Shown in pieces: positions 20,347 to 30,779 of a DNA stretch of 64,000 nt. Both the position numbers and the translations under genes were made by a program. The stretch spans positions 307,961-371,960 of the forward strand of contig CAJNDS010000746.1 in NCBI GenBank assembly GCA_905221605.1, read 5' to 3'. The notes beneath the pieces were generated by a model, which was given only the letters and a program-made list of their open reading frames with translations, made no database searches and was not told where the DNA came from. Within the stretch, counting starts at the first letter, position 1; every line of letters begins with the position of its first letter. This DNA comes from Symbiodinium natans (taxonomy: Eukaryota > Sar > Dinophyceae > Suessiales > Symbiodiniaceae).

Positions 20347-20637
20347 CCCCCCGAATCTCTCTTGAAAGCGCCCTGGCCGAGGCGTGGAGGTTGCGAAGCA
20401 CTGGAGGGGCTTCGAGGTTTTAGGTTTCAGGGTCTCAGGATGTTTCAGGGTTTAGGGTCAAAGAGCGTTTATCTTTTTTTTAACCTGCTCACTTAGCAAG
20501 TGCGACTGAACAGCCTCCCAGCATTTAGGGTTTTGGGGTTTTGTAGGGTTGTAGATTGGGACGTTCCGCCTTGTACTAACCGTTTTTTTCCATAGGGAGT
20601 CTATAGTAGGGGGCACTAGAACCCTGACCAAGGACTG

Positions 20638-20930
20638 TTAGAACAAAGGGGGCATCGCCCATCTTAGGGCTCTGGATCTCCTCTGAAGCCTATATGCCTG
20701 AACCACCCTAAGCCACACGGCCGAAACAAATGGAACTAAATTGCCCAAGCAGCCCCAAACAAAGCCACGAAAGGGCTTGGAACAAACACAAGCTCGCCCA
20801 AAGCCCGGCAAAAACGTTCGCCCAAAATCCGACCGAAACTCCGCCAACCCTAACCCGAAAACTAAAACCATAAACCCTGCCCTAAACCTACTGGCTAAAA
20901 ACCTCTATTGCCCCCCCCCCCCCCCCCCCC
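20638..20930. other. strand-skewed C/A-rich region, no supported gene
   Basis: The plus strand is strongly C/A rich (CCCAAAGCCCGGC type), ending in a C-run at 20911-20931. A similar skew lies at 60.55-60.73 kb. Both strands have open frames because of the skew; I assign none. Confidence 0.4.
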
Positions 20931-20949
20931 CGAAGTCGGCTAGCACGCC

Positions 20950-21022
20950 CCTAAACCCTAAACCCTAAACCCTAAACCCTAAACCCTAAACCCTAAACCC
21001 TAAACCCTAAACCCTAAACCCC
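20950..21022 (-). repeat. CCCTAAA array, 10 copies
   Basis: Perfect, ends in CCCCAAG. Confidence 0.96.
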
Positions 21023-21024
21023 AA

Positions 21025-21122
21025 GCCCTGAACGCGCCTTGAGAAGCGTGGTCTTGCCGGCGCAGGCTGGTCCCAGCAGAACCGTAGCCTCGAGAGAACA
21101 ACCGGGGGCTTTTGGCTTCTTG
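21025..21122 (-). pseudogene. ABC-type ATPase P-loop (Walker A) scrap
   Basis: Between two CCCTAAA arrays, one minus frame is open for about 32 codons and contains LEATVLLGPACAGKTTLLKA. G-P-A-C-A-G-K-T-T fits the Walker A consensus GxxxxGK[ST], and the context VLLGPxxxGKTTLLK is the pattern of ABC transporter nucleotide-binding domains, particularly ABCG/PDR types (LLGPPGxGKTTLL). No Walker B, signature or transmembrane part is present, so it is at most an exon scrap. An insertion-like telomere array cuts it on both sides. The match is short, but the spacing is exact. Confidence 0.45.
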
Positions 21123-21145
21123 AGGGCTTCTTGGGGATATGGTTA

Positions 21146-21218
21146 CCCTAAACCCTAAACCCTAAACCCTAAACCCTAAACCCTAAACCCTAAACCCTAA
21201 ACCCTAAACCCTAAACCC
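21146..21218 (-). repeat. CCCTAAA array, 10 copies
   Basis: Perfect units. TTGAGGGCTTC occurs on both sides (21121 and 21226), a weaker duplicated flank. Confidence 0.95.
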
Positions 21219-21716
21219 TCGCTATTTGAGGGCTTCAGGACCTTCTTGGGTCCAAGGGCGTTAACATTTATAGATGGGTTTATAGGGCTTGGGGTTTCGG
21301 ACATGTGGGCATCTCCTGATCTGGGGGGGAAGGCTTAGGATTTATGAATGTTAGATTTGGGGGTTTACGAAGATCAGGGAGCCCCCTCATATGAACCCCC
21401 AAATAGGATCCCCTTGCAATAAGGACCCCAATGCGGTAGCCCTAAACACTAAACCCTAATTTCGGAATTTTGGAAGGCCCCAGTGTTTTGTCTGATTGAC
21501 AGCATGCATGGGCTACTGTTGGATGCTGAAGCATCCACAACTTGCCCAGCCCTGGATCTAATTTCGCTTTATCTCAAGAACCTCAAACCCGAAATGGGGG
21601 GGTTTCCGAAATGAGGGGTACCTGGGTACACGTGCGCAATACCTGACCTTAGCAATCCTCTTAGGGTTTAGGGTTTAGGGTTTAGAGTTTAGGGTGTAGG
21701 GTTATAAACCCCTACG

Positions 21717-21795
21717 GGTCCATGTACCTCATTGTCGTATACTTGGGCCCTAGAGTCCCTGTATAGGAGGTACTTTAAGGCCCAAGTATACCCCG
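21717..21795. mobile_element. family A MITE, right end lost
   Basis: GGGTCCATGTACCTCATTGT at the left and TTTAAGGCCCAAGTATAC at the right, but the final GTACATGGACCC is missing. Confidence 0.6.
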
Positions 21796-21799
21796 TGCT

Positions 21800-22210
21800 T
21801 CCACGCCCATACTTTTCCCGGTCTTGTTTGGCCACATATTGCACAGACTTCGAACCAAGTCTGGGGGGATTTTGGGGTCGACTCGGCTCAAGCCCTGAAA
21901 ATTTTCTGGGGGGCAGATTGGGGGTGGTGTGGGCCAGAAAGCTCCCAAGATGAAAAGGTGTAAATTGAATCCTTGTGGGCTGGACAGGTCGGCTGCAGAT
22001 TTGTTATGGCGAGGGGGGATATTGAGGTCTTGTTTTTTTCAGGTCTTTTAGGCGAATTGAGAAAACCCGGTCTTCGTAGAGACGCCCGAGATTTTCGTGG
22101 TCTTCGGATGCATAGGGATATAATTGGGCCCTTTGGGAAATACTCTTTAAACGCAGAATTAACAGAGAACATGTTTGACTATGCCGATGGGCCGCATCTC
22201 TGAACGAACA
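21800..22210 (+). other. unique island, unassigned open frames on both strands
   Basis: Competing plus (21973-22203) and minus (22172-21888) frames of 75-95 codons. The minus frame has KSRASLRRPGFLNSPKRPEK, the plus frame GLLGELRKPGLRRDARDF. Neither shows a known domain; I cannot choose. Confidence 0.2.
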
Positions 22211-22339
22211 AGGTACTAAACATCATAACTCAAATCCTTAAGCCCTCAACCCTAAACCCTAAACCCTAAACCCCTAAGCCCTCCAGTCCTAAATTACCTT
22301 ACTGCCGTCAACTTGCACCCGCCACTATAGTACTTCCCT

Positions 22340-22439
22340 AAGGGTCCATGTACCTCATTCTTTTATACTTGGGCCTTAAAGTACCTCCTGTACAGGGACT
22401 TTAGGGCCCAAGTATATACTAATGAGGTACATGGACCCT
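22340..22439. mobile_element. family A MITE, complete
   Basis: AGGGTCCATGTACCTCATT and AATGAGGTACATGGACCCT are a perfect inverted pair of 19 bp; the core has the mirrored GGGCCTTAAAGTACCT / TTTAGGGCCCAAG. Confidence 0.85.
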
Positions 22440-22455
22440 GAGGGCTTGCTTAGGA

Positions 22456-22640
22456 ACCCCCCAAACAGATCAAACATATGTCTTCCTTATAAAAGGGTAA
22501 TATAGGGATTATTATCTTTGATTTTCTAGACACAAGAGTAACCGATTGGAATAAAAAGTGTGCCCCTTTTGTGTTTAAAAGGGGCTTGTAAGGGAACCTA
22601 AATTCTCAAAAAACGGGCGGAAGGGCCTACTCTGGATGCC
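22456..22640. mobile_element. family M element, about 185 bp
   Basis: Contains TTATAAAAGGGTAATATAGG, GATTTTCTAGACACAAGAGT, GTGTGCCCCTTTTGTGTTTA and GGAAGGGCCTACTCTGG in the order seen at 28.27-28.47 kb. Terminal repeats are not clear. Confidence 0.5.
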
Positions 22641-22813
22641 CTAAACCCTAAACCCTAAACCCTAAGCCCTAAGCCCCAAAACCTAATCCCAAAACGTGCT
22701 AGTTCTTTGGTGGGTTCTTAAGCAATTCGTAGGTCAGGTCTCCGGGCAGATCCCGCATGGGCGTGCTGGACAATCTCCGTGGCGACCAGCGACAGCCGGG
22801 AAGGCTCCATCTG

Positions 22814-22940
22814 GGTTTAGGGTTTAGGGTTTAGGGTTTGGGGTTTAGGGTTTAGGGTTTAGGGTTAGGGTTTAGGGTTTGGGGTTTAGGGTTTAGGGTT
22901 TAGGGTCTAGGGTTTAGGATTTAGGGTTTGGGGCTTCGGG
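22814..22940 (+). repeat. TTTAGGG tract with TTTGGGG units
   Basis: About 17 units of mixed type; followed within 70 bp by a G-run (23009-23030). Confidence 0.92.
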
Positions 22941-23396
22941 GTTTAGCGGTTTGAGAGTTTTGAGAGTTTAGGGCTCATTGGAGTTGCTCAGGGGAGATGA
23001 GGGTTTTAGGGGGGGGGGGGGGGGGGGGGGTTTTTACTCGCGTCAAGTGGCCGTAGGGTCATACATAAGCTATCCGTACACAACATTTGCTGTGCTATAC
23101 AGAATATACACCGACGCCCCACCAAATTCTAGTCCGTTTAAGCTGTTGGGGGTTGTGTAACTTTCTTAGTCGGTTGTACCAGCCAAAGTCCAAGTACCTA
23201 GGACAGAAACTATATGTGGGTTTACATATACGAGTGCCAGCAAGATTCTGGTCTTTATGTTGTTGTCCACCTCAGATTTACAATGCGCACGAAGCCCTGG
23301 CCCATAAAACGCTTAAACTTCACCCCCACCCCCCCCCCCCCCCCCCAGTTTAAAGAGATGAGGCCGCCTGTTTAATCTAAAGGGCTTGAAGGGGTT

Positions 23397-23485
23397 TAGG
23401 GTTTAGGGTTTAGGGTATAGGGTATAGGGTTTAGGGTTTAGGGTTTAGGGTTTAGGGGTTTAGGGTTTAGGGTTTAGGGATTAGA
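23397..23485 (+). repeat. TTTAGGG tract
   Basis: About 12 units with GTATAGG variants; preceded by a C-run at 23331-23346. Confidence 0.92.
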
Positions 23486-24063
23486 GAACCCCGAGCCTCA
23501 GACCTACACCTCAAATTCTAAACCCTCAACTTTCGTACTTTTACAGTGATCTTTTTACAACCCCGAACCCTACATGACTCTGCACCTACACACAAACCTG
23601 GGATTAAAAATCAAAGCCAAACCCTAAACCACCTGAACCTTAAGCCCGAAACCCGAAACACCAAACAGCAAACCCAAATCCCTAAACCCAAAACCCCAAA
23701 CCCAACTGTTGGGTACATGTGCCCTTCTAAACCATGGAATTTCAGGTGCACAGGGTATGCTCTGAATCCCTCTTGCTCGTGCCAGAGCCCATGCCCTTCG
23801 GACCGTCTGTGACGCCATGGATTTAGGGTTTAGGGTTTCAGGTGTGGGGTTTAGGGTGTAGGGTGCAGGGTTTAGGGCTCGGAAGCTTCAACCCCAAACC
23901 CTAACGGGTTTAGAGTTTAGGGTTTGGGGTTTCGGGTTTAAGGATTAAGGGAGTTTTTCCTTTTCAACGGGTGTCTAGGTGGCTCTACGTATGGTCGTTT
24001 AGGATTTGGGTATTCTAGAGTAGGGAGTCGGGCAGGATCAGACAATCTCAGAAACCTGAAAAG

Positions 24064-24195
24064 CCTTAAGCCCTAAGCCCTAAGCCCTAAGCCCTAAGCC
24101 CTAAGCCCTAAACCAAGCCCTAAACCCTAAGCCCGAAACCATAAGCCTAAACCCTGAACCCGAAGCCCTAAGTCCTAAACCCTAAACCCTTATAA
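24064..24195 (-). repeat. CCCTAAG sub-array
   Basis: Six or seven identical CCCTAAG units (24064-24113) then mixed CCCTAAA/CCCGAAA. Confidence 0.9.
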
Positions 24196-24607
24196 GCCCT
24201 AAACCTGACGGGTCGCCTCACCCTCTTCCCCTGGCCTGGCGGGACTCTCACGGCTCTTGGGTTTAAGGTTGAGAGGGAGTGTCAGGGAATTCGAGTAGGC
24301 TTGGGGGGGGTTTAGGGTTTAGGGTTTAGGGTTTCGGGTTTAGGATATAGGGTTTAGGGTTTACGGCTACTTGGAGGTTCATGGAGTTATAAGTCGGTTC
24401 TTGTAAGCCTACTTATAATCTCAAACCCCAAAACTAGGAAACGGTCTCCTTCGCCGCCGTTCAAGGTACGTCGATTGTGTTGGTAGGACATTGGCAGGCG
24501 TGGTTTTCTCCAGGCCCGTGCCTGGCTCGTGCCTTGGCCTCCACCGCCAGCCTCAAGGTGATAAAGAATGGCTGCCCCTAAAACCCTAAACCCTAAACCC
24601 TAAACCA

Positions 24608-24760
24608 GCGGGAGGCCGCTGAGAGCCTAAGCTTTCAAAGCAAGCGAGCGATGAGAAGTCTCCCAAAGCCTCCAAGTAGCCAGGCCTTGTTTAGCGGTTA
24701 GGGTTTAGGGTTTAGGGTTTAGGGTTTAGGGTTTAGGGTTTAGGGTTTAGGGTTTAGGAA
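24608..24760 (+). repeat. island then TTTAGGG array
   Basis: The 24608-24690 island has an open plus frame (REAAESLSFQSKRAMRSL); 24700-24758 is about eight TTTAGGG units. Confidence 0.6.
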
Positions 24761-25232
24761 AAGCCGGGTCAGAGACCCAGGGTTGTGGTCTAGGGGCTTT
24801 GGATTATGGTGGGGTTGGGATTGATGTTAAGGTTGGGGCCAACCCTAAACCCTAAACCCTAAACCCTAACCCCTAAACCCTAAACCCTTAACCCTACCTA
24901 AACCGTTTTTTTCTTGCTTTTCGATGTGTGGGGGTCAGCTTGGTGTCCGGCTGCGGGGTCCATTTGAGACACACGAAACCACTCTACACCAAAAACAGCC
25001 GAAGCCTTAAACTCAAGACCCTTGAACCCCTGACCTAAAAAACCCTTGAATCCCTAAATCCTGAACTCTTAAACCCCTAACCCTTAATTAACCTCTAAAC
25101 CCTAAACCCAAATAGCCTCAAACCCCTAAGCCCTGAAACATTCTCAGGCAAAGGCGCAATTATAAAAAAACAACAACAACACGACTCACGCAACACTGTA
25201 AGCTTTAAGCTTTACGGTTCGAACGTTTAGGT

Positions 25233-25490
25233 GCCCTAAACCCTAAACCCTAAACCCTAAACCCTGACGCCTGAAGCCTGAAGCCTGAAGCCTGAACCCT
25301 AAACCCTAAACCCTGAACCCTGAACCCCGAACCCCGAACCCCGAACCCCGAACCCCGAACCCTGAACCCTGAACCCTGAACCCTAAACCCTAAACCCTAA
25401 ACCCTGAACCCTGAACCCTGAACCCTAAACCCTAAACCCTAAACCCTAAACCCTAAACCCTAAACCCTAAACCCTAAACCCTGAACCCTA
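25233..25490 (-). repeat. 258-bp tract of CCCTAAA, CCCTGAA and CCCCGAA blocks
   Basis: Variants are grouped, not scattered: GCCTGAA x4, CCCTAAA, CCCTGAA, CCCCGAA x5, CCCTGAA x4, CCCTAAA x3, CCCTGAA x3, CCCTAAA x8. The mirror-like order suggests stepwise local amplification. Confidence 0.95.
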
Positions 25491-26327
25491 CCCCCCTTTC
25501 TTGGGGATTTAGGAGTTGGGCTCCCACCTCAGGGCTCCTAGGGCTTCAGGAATTCTAGGGTCCAGGGCTGCGGGACCTTTGACGGTGAACAGTTTAGGGT
25601 TTAGGGTTTAGGCTGTAGGGTTTGGGGTTTAGGGTGTGGGGTTTAGGGTTTAGAGTTTGGGGTTGTGGGTTTGGGGTTGTGGGTTTGGGGTTCTTTGAAT
25701 GGACGCTTATAGAGTGCTGCCAAGAAAGAGCAATCTCGCCAGCAGGACACTGCGGGCAACCCCTTGCACAAGCCTGGCCGTTGCAACCGCGAGTGGTGGC
25801 CAAGGTTAGGGTTCAGTTTCAGGATGAGTGTTCAGGGCTCTAGGAATTAGGGCAACAAGAACTGCAAGTACCCCATTTGTACGGATGATCTGTATCTTTC
25901 ATTTGGTTTCTTTGCTTTTTTGGCGGGGGAGATGGGTGGGTGTGTTACCTATGGTTAGGGCTTCGGGTTTAGGATTTAGGATTTAGGGGGTAATTAGGGG
26001 TCTCCTCCACCAGGATCTATGACATTTTGGGGGTCAATTAGGGTGGCCTTCTTTTGGGAACATCCATTTCGCCGTACGAGGTTGATGAAAACCCTCGCTG
26101 TTGCGAACCAGTTTTCGGGCCGTCGAGACCTGCGGCAAGATGGCATTCAAAACGAATCCTACACCCGAAGCCCTAAACCCTAAACCCTAGGCCCTAAACC
26201 CTGCACCCCAAGCCCTAAACCCTGAACCCTAAGACCATTCCCGCGACCACGCACAGGCCATCCCAAACTCCCTGCACAACGCTCAATGAGGGAGAAAACT
26301 CTTTAGGGCTTAAGGTCTATCCAAGGG

Positions 26328-26576
26328 TAGCTGCATGGTCCCTTAGTATGGGCTCCTAAAAGGGGACCCTGCATATACCCCTTACCCTCAGGGTCCATGT
26401 ACCTGATTATTATATAGTTGGGCCTTAAAGTACAGGGCCTTTAGGGCCCAAGTATATAATAATGAGGTACATGGACCCTTAGGGTTCTATACCCTGTAGA
26501 ACCTCCCGGCCCCATTCATCAGAACCCTGTAAAAGGAGGTTGGGGACCATACGAAGGGCCCATACAACTGCCCATA
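26328..26576. mobile_element. family B MITE carrying a nested family A MITE
   Basis: Left part GCTGCATGGTCCCTTAGTAT and TATACCCCTTACC; right part CAGAACCCTGTAAAAGGAGG and GACCATACGAAGGGCCCAT. Between them lies a complete family A element (26389-26482). Confidence 0.75.
26389..26482. mobile_element. family A MITE nested in family B
   Basis: CAGGGTCCATGTACCTGATT to AATGAGGTACATGGACCCTT; the inner stems are mirrored. Younger than the B element around it. Confidence 0.8.
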
Positions 26577-26582
26577 GAGTTT

Positions 26583-26727
26583 ACTTGGAGGTCCAGGGCA
26601 CTTAGTAACCCAATTAGAACTGTACTTCTAACTACCCAATTACAAGCCTATTAGGGTGCTTAAGGGGCATATAAGTGGGCTATAAACTGCACTTACAGTT
26701 GGTTACTAAGTACCCCGAGTCCAAGTA
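26583..26727. mobile_element. family G MITE
   Basis: ACTTGGAGGTCCAGGGCACT and AGTACCCCGAGTCCAAGT are imperfectly inverted; inner TTAGTAACC pairs with GGTTACTAA. Confidence 0.7.
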
Positions 26728-26839
26728 GGGTCAGAAAGGTTAAGGCCCACACAGGTTTAGGGCTTATAGATGCAGAGGGGGGATGAGAGGCAGTCTCCCG
26801 AGTTCCTCCCCAAGGTATCAATGCTCCCCCTGAGCCCTA

Positions 26840-26915
26840 AACGCCCTAAACCCTAAACGCCCTAAACGCCCTAAACGCCCTAAACGCCCTAAGCGCCCTA
26901 AACCCTAAACCCTAA
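26840..26915 (-). repeat. CCCTAAACG 9-mer array
   Basis: About six 9-bp units (telomere 7-mer plus CG). Confidence 0.9.
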
Positions 26916-26929
26916 ACTCGAACAGCTGA

Positions 26930-27008
26930 ACAGCCAAGATTTGCCCACTGAGCCAAAGGCAAGACTGCTCGAGGTAGCTGTCGACCTGCCACGCGTACAG
27001 GGATGAAC
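26930..27008 (-). other. GC-rich island, possible coding scrap
   Basis: Minus frame SGSSLYAWQVDSYLEQSC then LWLSGQILAV. Two Trp and an amphipathic pattern; unassigned. Confidence 0.3.
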
Positions 27009-27025
27009 CCGAGTCCACCGAACTA

Positions 27026-27293
27026 GTCACATGGTCCCTTAGTACCCCAAAACCCTGAACCCTAAACCCTGAACCCTAAACCTTAAACCCTAAACCCTAA
27101 ACCCTGAACCCTGAACCCTGAACCCTGAACCCGAAGCCGCGGGGTTTAGGGTTTAGGTGGGTCCTTAACATGGTTCCTCTTATATACCCCTTATGTACCC
27201 TATAGAAATGCACCCTATATAAATTCAGGGCCCGTACGTCAGAACCCTGTACAGGAGGTTCGGGACCATATGAAGGGCCCATGAAACTACCCC
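27026..27293. mobile_element. family B MITE interrupted by opposing telomere tracts
   Basis: Left piece CACATGGTCCCTTAGTA (27030); right piece from 27170 with TATACCCCTTATGTACCC, CAGAACCCTGTACAGGAGG and GACCATATGAAGGGCCCAT. Between are CCCTAAA/CCCTGAA units (27058-27132) and, after CGAAGCCGCG, two TTTAGGG units in the opposite orientation. Confidence 0.7.
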
Positions 27294-27629
27294 CAGACCC
27301 CAAAAAGACACGAGCCACTATGCCCTGCGAGCCATGAGGACAAAGGCCACTTTTTGCATGCCCGGGAGTCAGTTGGAGACTCCGCGGCAAAAGACTGTTC
27401 TGTGGAAGGGTTTAGGGTTTAGGGTTCTTCGATTCAATCCTCAACCCTCAACCCTCAACCCTAAATTCGTGACCCTAGACCCTCAAGCCTCACGCCTTAA
27501 CCCTGGGCCCTCGAGCCTCAACTCTATGAATCCCCTCCATCCTAAACCCTAAACACTGAACCCCTAATCTCCAAGAACCCCAGACCCTAAACACGAAACT
27601 CACGAAAAAACGAAGTCCGAGATGCTAAA

Positions 27630-27730
27630 CTCTAAACTCTAAACCCTAAACCCTGAACCCTAAACCCTGAACCGTAAACCCTAAACCCTAAACCCTAGCC
27701 CTAAACCCTAAACCCTGAACCCTAAACTCT
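27630..27730 (-). repeat. CCCTAAA/CCCTGAA tract
   Basis: About 14 units, degenerate at the ends. The following island (27735-27812) has minus frame LVKSRHEDPAVDYSLGHEAG. Confidence 0.85.
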
Positions 27731-28269
27731 AAGCATGCAACTGCAGGATCCCAGCCTCATGACCCAAACTGTAGTCGACTGCCGGGTCCTCGTGGCGAGA
27801 TTTCACTAGTAGGGTTTAGGGTTTAGGGTTAGGGTTTAGGGTTTTGGGTGTAGGGTTTAGAGTTTAGGGTTTAGGGTTTAGAGTTTAGGGTTTAGCCCTC
27901 GAGGGAAGTCTTGATGATTTAGGGTCTTAGAATTGTCCAGGGCTCACCAAACCACAGGGCCCTTCAATAGAGCCAGTGCCGGGCTTTGCCCCAGCAAAGC
28001 CTCTCCCGGAAATCTCGGGTTTCCTCTGGAACGGAATAATATAGTGAAGCTTATGCATACATACCTGATGGAAGGGAGACGAACCTCAATCGCTTCGTAT
28101 AAGTTCTTTATTGTTGCATTGGATGACCTCAACGTCTGCTAAAACGCACGAAAAAAACCTTCAACCCTATGAAATCAAGGATGAAGACTCGTACCCCTAC
28201 GGTTTTTGTATAGGTATTGTGATGATGTTAATGAAAGAGTTTCTGTTATACATTAAATTATAATACAAA

Positions 28270-28470
28270 CAGGGATTCTTTGAAGAGGGTCCCCAAACCC
28301 AAGGGGACAACCTATAAAGGCACTAAACAAACCCTCATTAGGGGTTACTATCTTGTATTTCTAGACCCAGGAGTAACCTAGGAATACAAAGGGTGCCCGT
28401 TTTGGTTTACAGGGCCTGGAAGGGAGCCTAAACCCCAAGAAGAACGGGAATAAGGACTTTCTCTGTGCGC
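28270..28470. mobile_element. family M element
   Basis: Shares GGGGTTACTATCTTG, TTTCTAGACCCAGGAGTAAC, CAAAGGGTGCCCG and GGGAGCCTAAACCCC with 22.46-22.64 kb. Confidence 0.5.
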
Positions 28471-28478
28471 TGGCCTAT

Positions 28479-28566
28479 TTGGTAGTACCCTTTTCCCCTG
28501 TTGCTTATGAAGTGACCAACCCCAAAAAGGGTATCCTTGTCATTATATGGTTGCTGGGCTACCAGG
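28479..28566. mobile_element. family C MITE, reverse orientation, shortened
   Basis: Starts TTGGTAGTACCCTTTT and ends GGTTGCTGGGCTACCAG, the inverse order of the other family C copies. Confidence 0.6.
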
Positions 28567-28719
28567 AGTAGGTATAAACCGTGTGAGGGCCCTACACCCT
28601 TAACCCGAAACCCTAAACCGTGCCAATAAACTGCGTGAGAGCGCCTTCAAGGCGACAAACAGGGGGGGCTCCGTTTGGCTCCGCGGATGTTTGGGCAGCC
28701 AGAAGTTGAGGGTTGAGGG

Positions 28720-28760
28720 TTGGGATGTTAGGACTGTTAGTGTAAGGGGGAACATCCCAA
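28720..28760. mobile_element. family E MITE, internal deletion
   Basis: Only 41 bp: TTGGGATGT joined to TAGGACTGTTAGTGTAAGGG and GGAACATCCCAA. Both ends kept, middle lost. Confidence 0.65.
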
Positions 28761-29096
28761 GTTCAGGGGTGCGTTAGGCGTTTCAGGCGTTTTCATGTGC
28801 TTAAGGCCGAAGCTTAGGGGGCTTCAGGTTGGGTTTAGGGTGTTCAGGAGTTTAAGGTGTTTAGGGGGCTTTCGGTTGGAGTTTAGGGTTTAGGGTGTTT
28901 AGGGTGTTTAGGGCGTTTCAGGCGTTTGAGGAGTTTAGGGCGCTTTGGGTTTACAGGGTATATAGGGTTCCGACAGGCGCTTCTACCCAAACACCTCGCA
29001 CCCTATACCCCGATATTTAGGTCCTATGTACTCTAAACCCCCAAATCCCTTACAAAACAAACACCAAACCCTGTAAGACAACTATAAGAACCCTTC

Positions 29097-29208
29097 TTGG
29101 TAGCCCAGTAACCATGCCATAAAAAAGGCACCCTTTTTTGGGGTTGGTTGCTTGCAAAGGTAACCCAGAACCAAGAAATAGGGCAAAAGGGTACCACTGG
29201 GCTACCAA
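29097..29208. mobile_element. family C MITE, complete reference copy
   Basis: TTGGTAGCCCAGTAACC at the left; GTACCACTGGGCTACCAA at the right (imperfect inverse, about 17 bp). 112 bp, non-coding. Confidence 0.85.
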
Positions 29209-29226
29209 AACTTAAACCCTAAACCC

Positions 29227-30600
29227 TTGAAGAACCCTTGCAGCCTGAACCCGAGGCGCGGTGTCCCAAGCTCACCAAGGCTACGCCCAGAAGTTTCCCT
29301 GGGGAAAAAACGGCTTCAAGCCGAAATCTATCCGCTGCATTTTTGCCGTTTTACTGCTTGCAAAAATTACCCCAGCAGATCGCACTTTCTCTATTCTCTG
29401 ATGTCTCCTGTCGAAGGCACTTGAGACATCAAGCGGATGAGAAGCGGTGAGCCCCACGACTGCCCACAAAGCTAACACATAACACCACAATGGAAAACAT
29501 CTGCTAGATCTTTACGCTAGCACATCACCCAAAGCCGTACCAATTTCAGAGCACCATTCTACAACTCGACCTGGGCAACTTCAACTGCTTCCCCCAAAAC
29601 CGTGCTAACCCTAAACCACCATTCTACAACACAACATAACCCCTTCAACGTCGGGAGCACACGAAGATCAAAACAACTAGCCACGGGCTCAGTATCCGCG
29701 CCAATGTCGCCAACATCTCTGATTTGTCCTGCGAAGTCAGATGCTTAACATAGGCTTCTAAGCTTTACTTGAGGGTCGATGTTAGGAAAACATGGGACAA
29801 GATGTAGGACGCAGCGTTCGAGACTTCAAGATTGAAACTGAGCTCTTCTTCCTGAGACATATCCTCCATGGTGTCGACCAGTAGAGCTCCTCCTTCTATG
29901 CCTCGGCGAGGTTTGGGTTCCGCTTTCTAAGAGACTATTTCAAATGGTTATCCACACACTAAACCCTACGTCTGCAACGATTTCGGCACCCTGAGAACAA
30001 CGCTGCACTGTGAACCCTCAACTCTAAGTTTTTGAGACCCCAAACCCTGAGTATTGACTTGACAGGAAGGGTATTGAAGCCGGTGAGAGGAAGCCTTCAA
30101 ACCCAACACTTCAAGATCTTAAGCCGCTTAAAACCTTAACTTCCTAACCCTAAAGCAATGTGTTCGCGAAAGGAAAGCCATGAACCCTAAATCCTAATCG
30201 CTGAAGCTCTACATGGGTTCAGAGTCAGGCCAACAGAACCTGAGGCTGCCGGATTGTAGATTGCGTAGTCTGTGGCCCGAGCCACGCCCGCCACCCCCGT
30301 AACTAATTTCAAACATCCAAATTCATAAAGCCCTGCCCAATGTTTACTTATATCAAATCCCTCATATCACGAAGCCGCAAGCCCCCAAGCCCGATGTGTT
30401 TGGGTTTTGAAACCTGAGGCATCCGCATCCTTCTTCTCATCTTCTGTGAGATCTTCCCAGCGTCTCTTCCTAGGGTGAGTGAAAGTGTTAACTACCACTT
30501 GATCTAGGCAAACAACAAAGTGACTCTCTATACATACACGTAATCACTATCAATTTCTCGCCTGCTTAACTTGAACAGCATGCTGAGACAGCTGGATTGG
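29227..30600. other. 1.4-kb unique region poor in telomere units, no firm gene
   Basis: The longest stretch here without telomere tracts. Both strands are open across 29227-29490 (70-codon frames) but without motif. A segment near 29790-29850 (ACAAGATGTAGGACGCAGCG) resembles 49456-49475 (ACAAGACGTAGGATGTAGCA), 16 of 20 bases, so a diverged dispersed repeat may be present. Confidence 0.35.
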
Positions 30601-30779
30601 CGCCAGCCACCTCGGGTGGATTTTCGAGAGGACGAACGGCTCCTCATCACACACAGCAGTTAGGCATGAGTAGGTGGCTTAGTTCCTGGGCTGATTTTCC
30701 TTGTTTATGGTTCGTCTTGCCTGTGGCCGGCGGCTGTCACAAGCCTCCAGGGAATCGAATTCAGACGTTGATACTGCTC

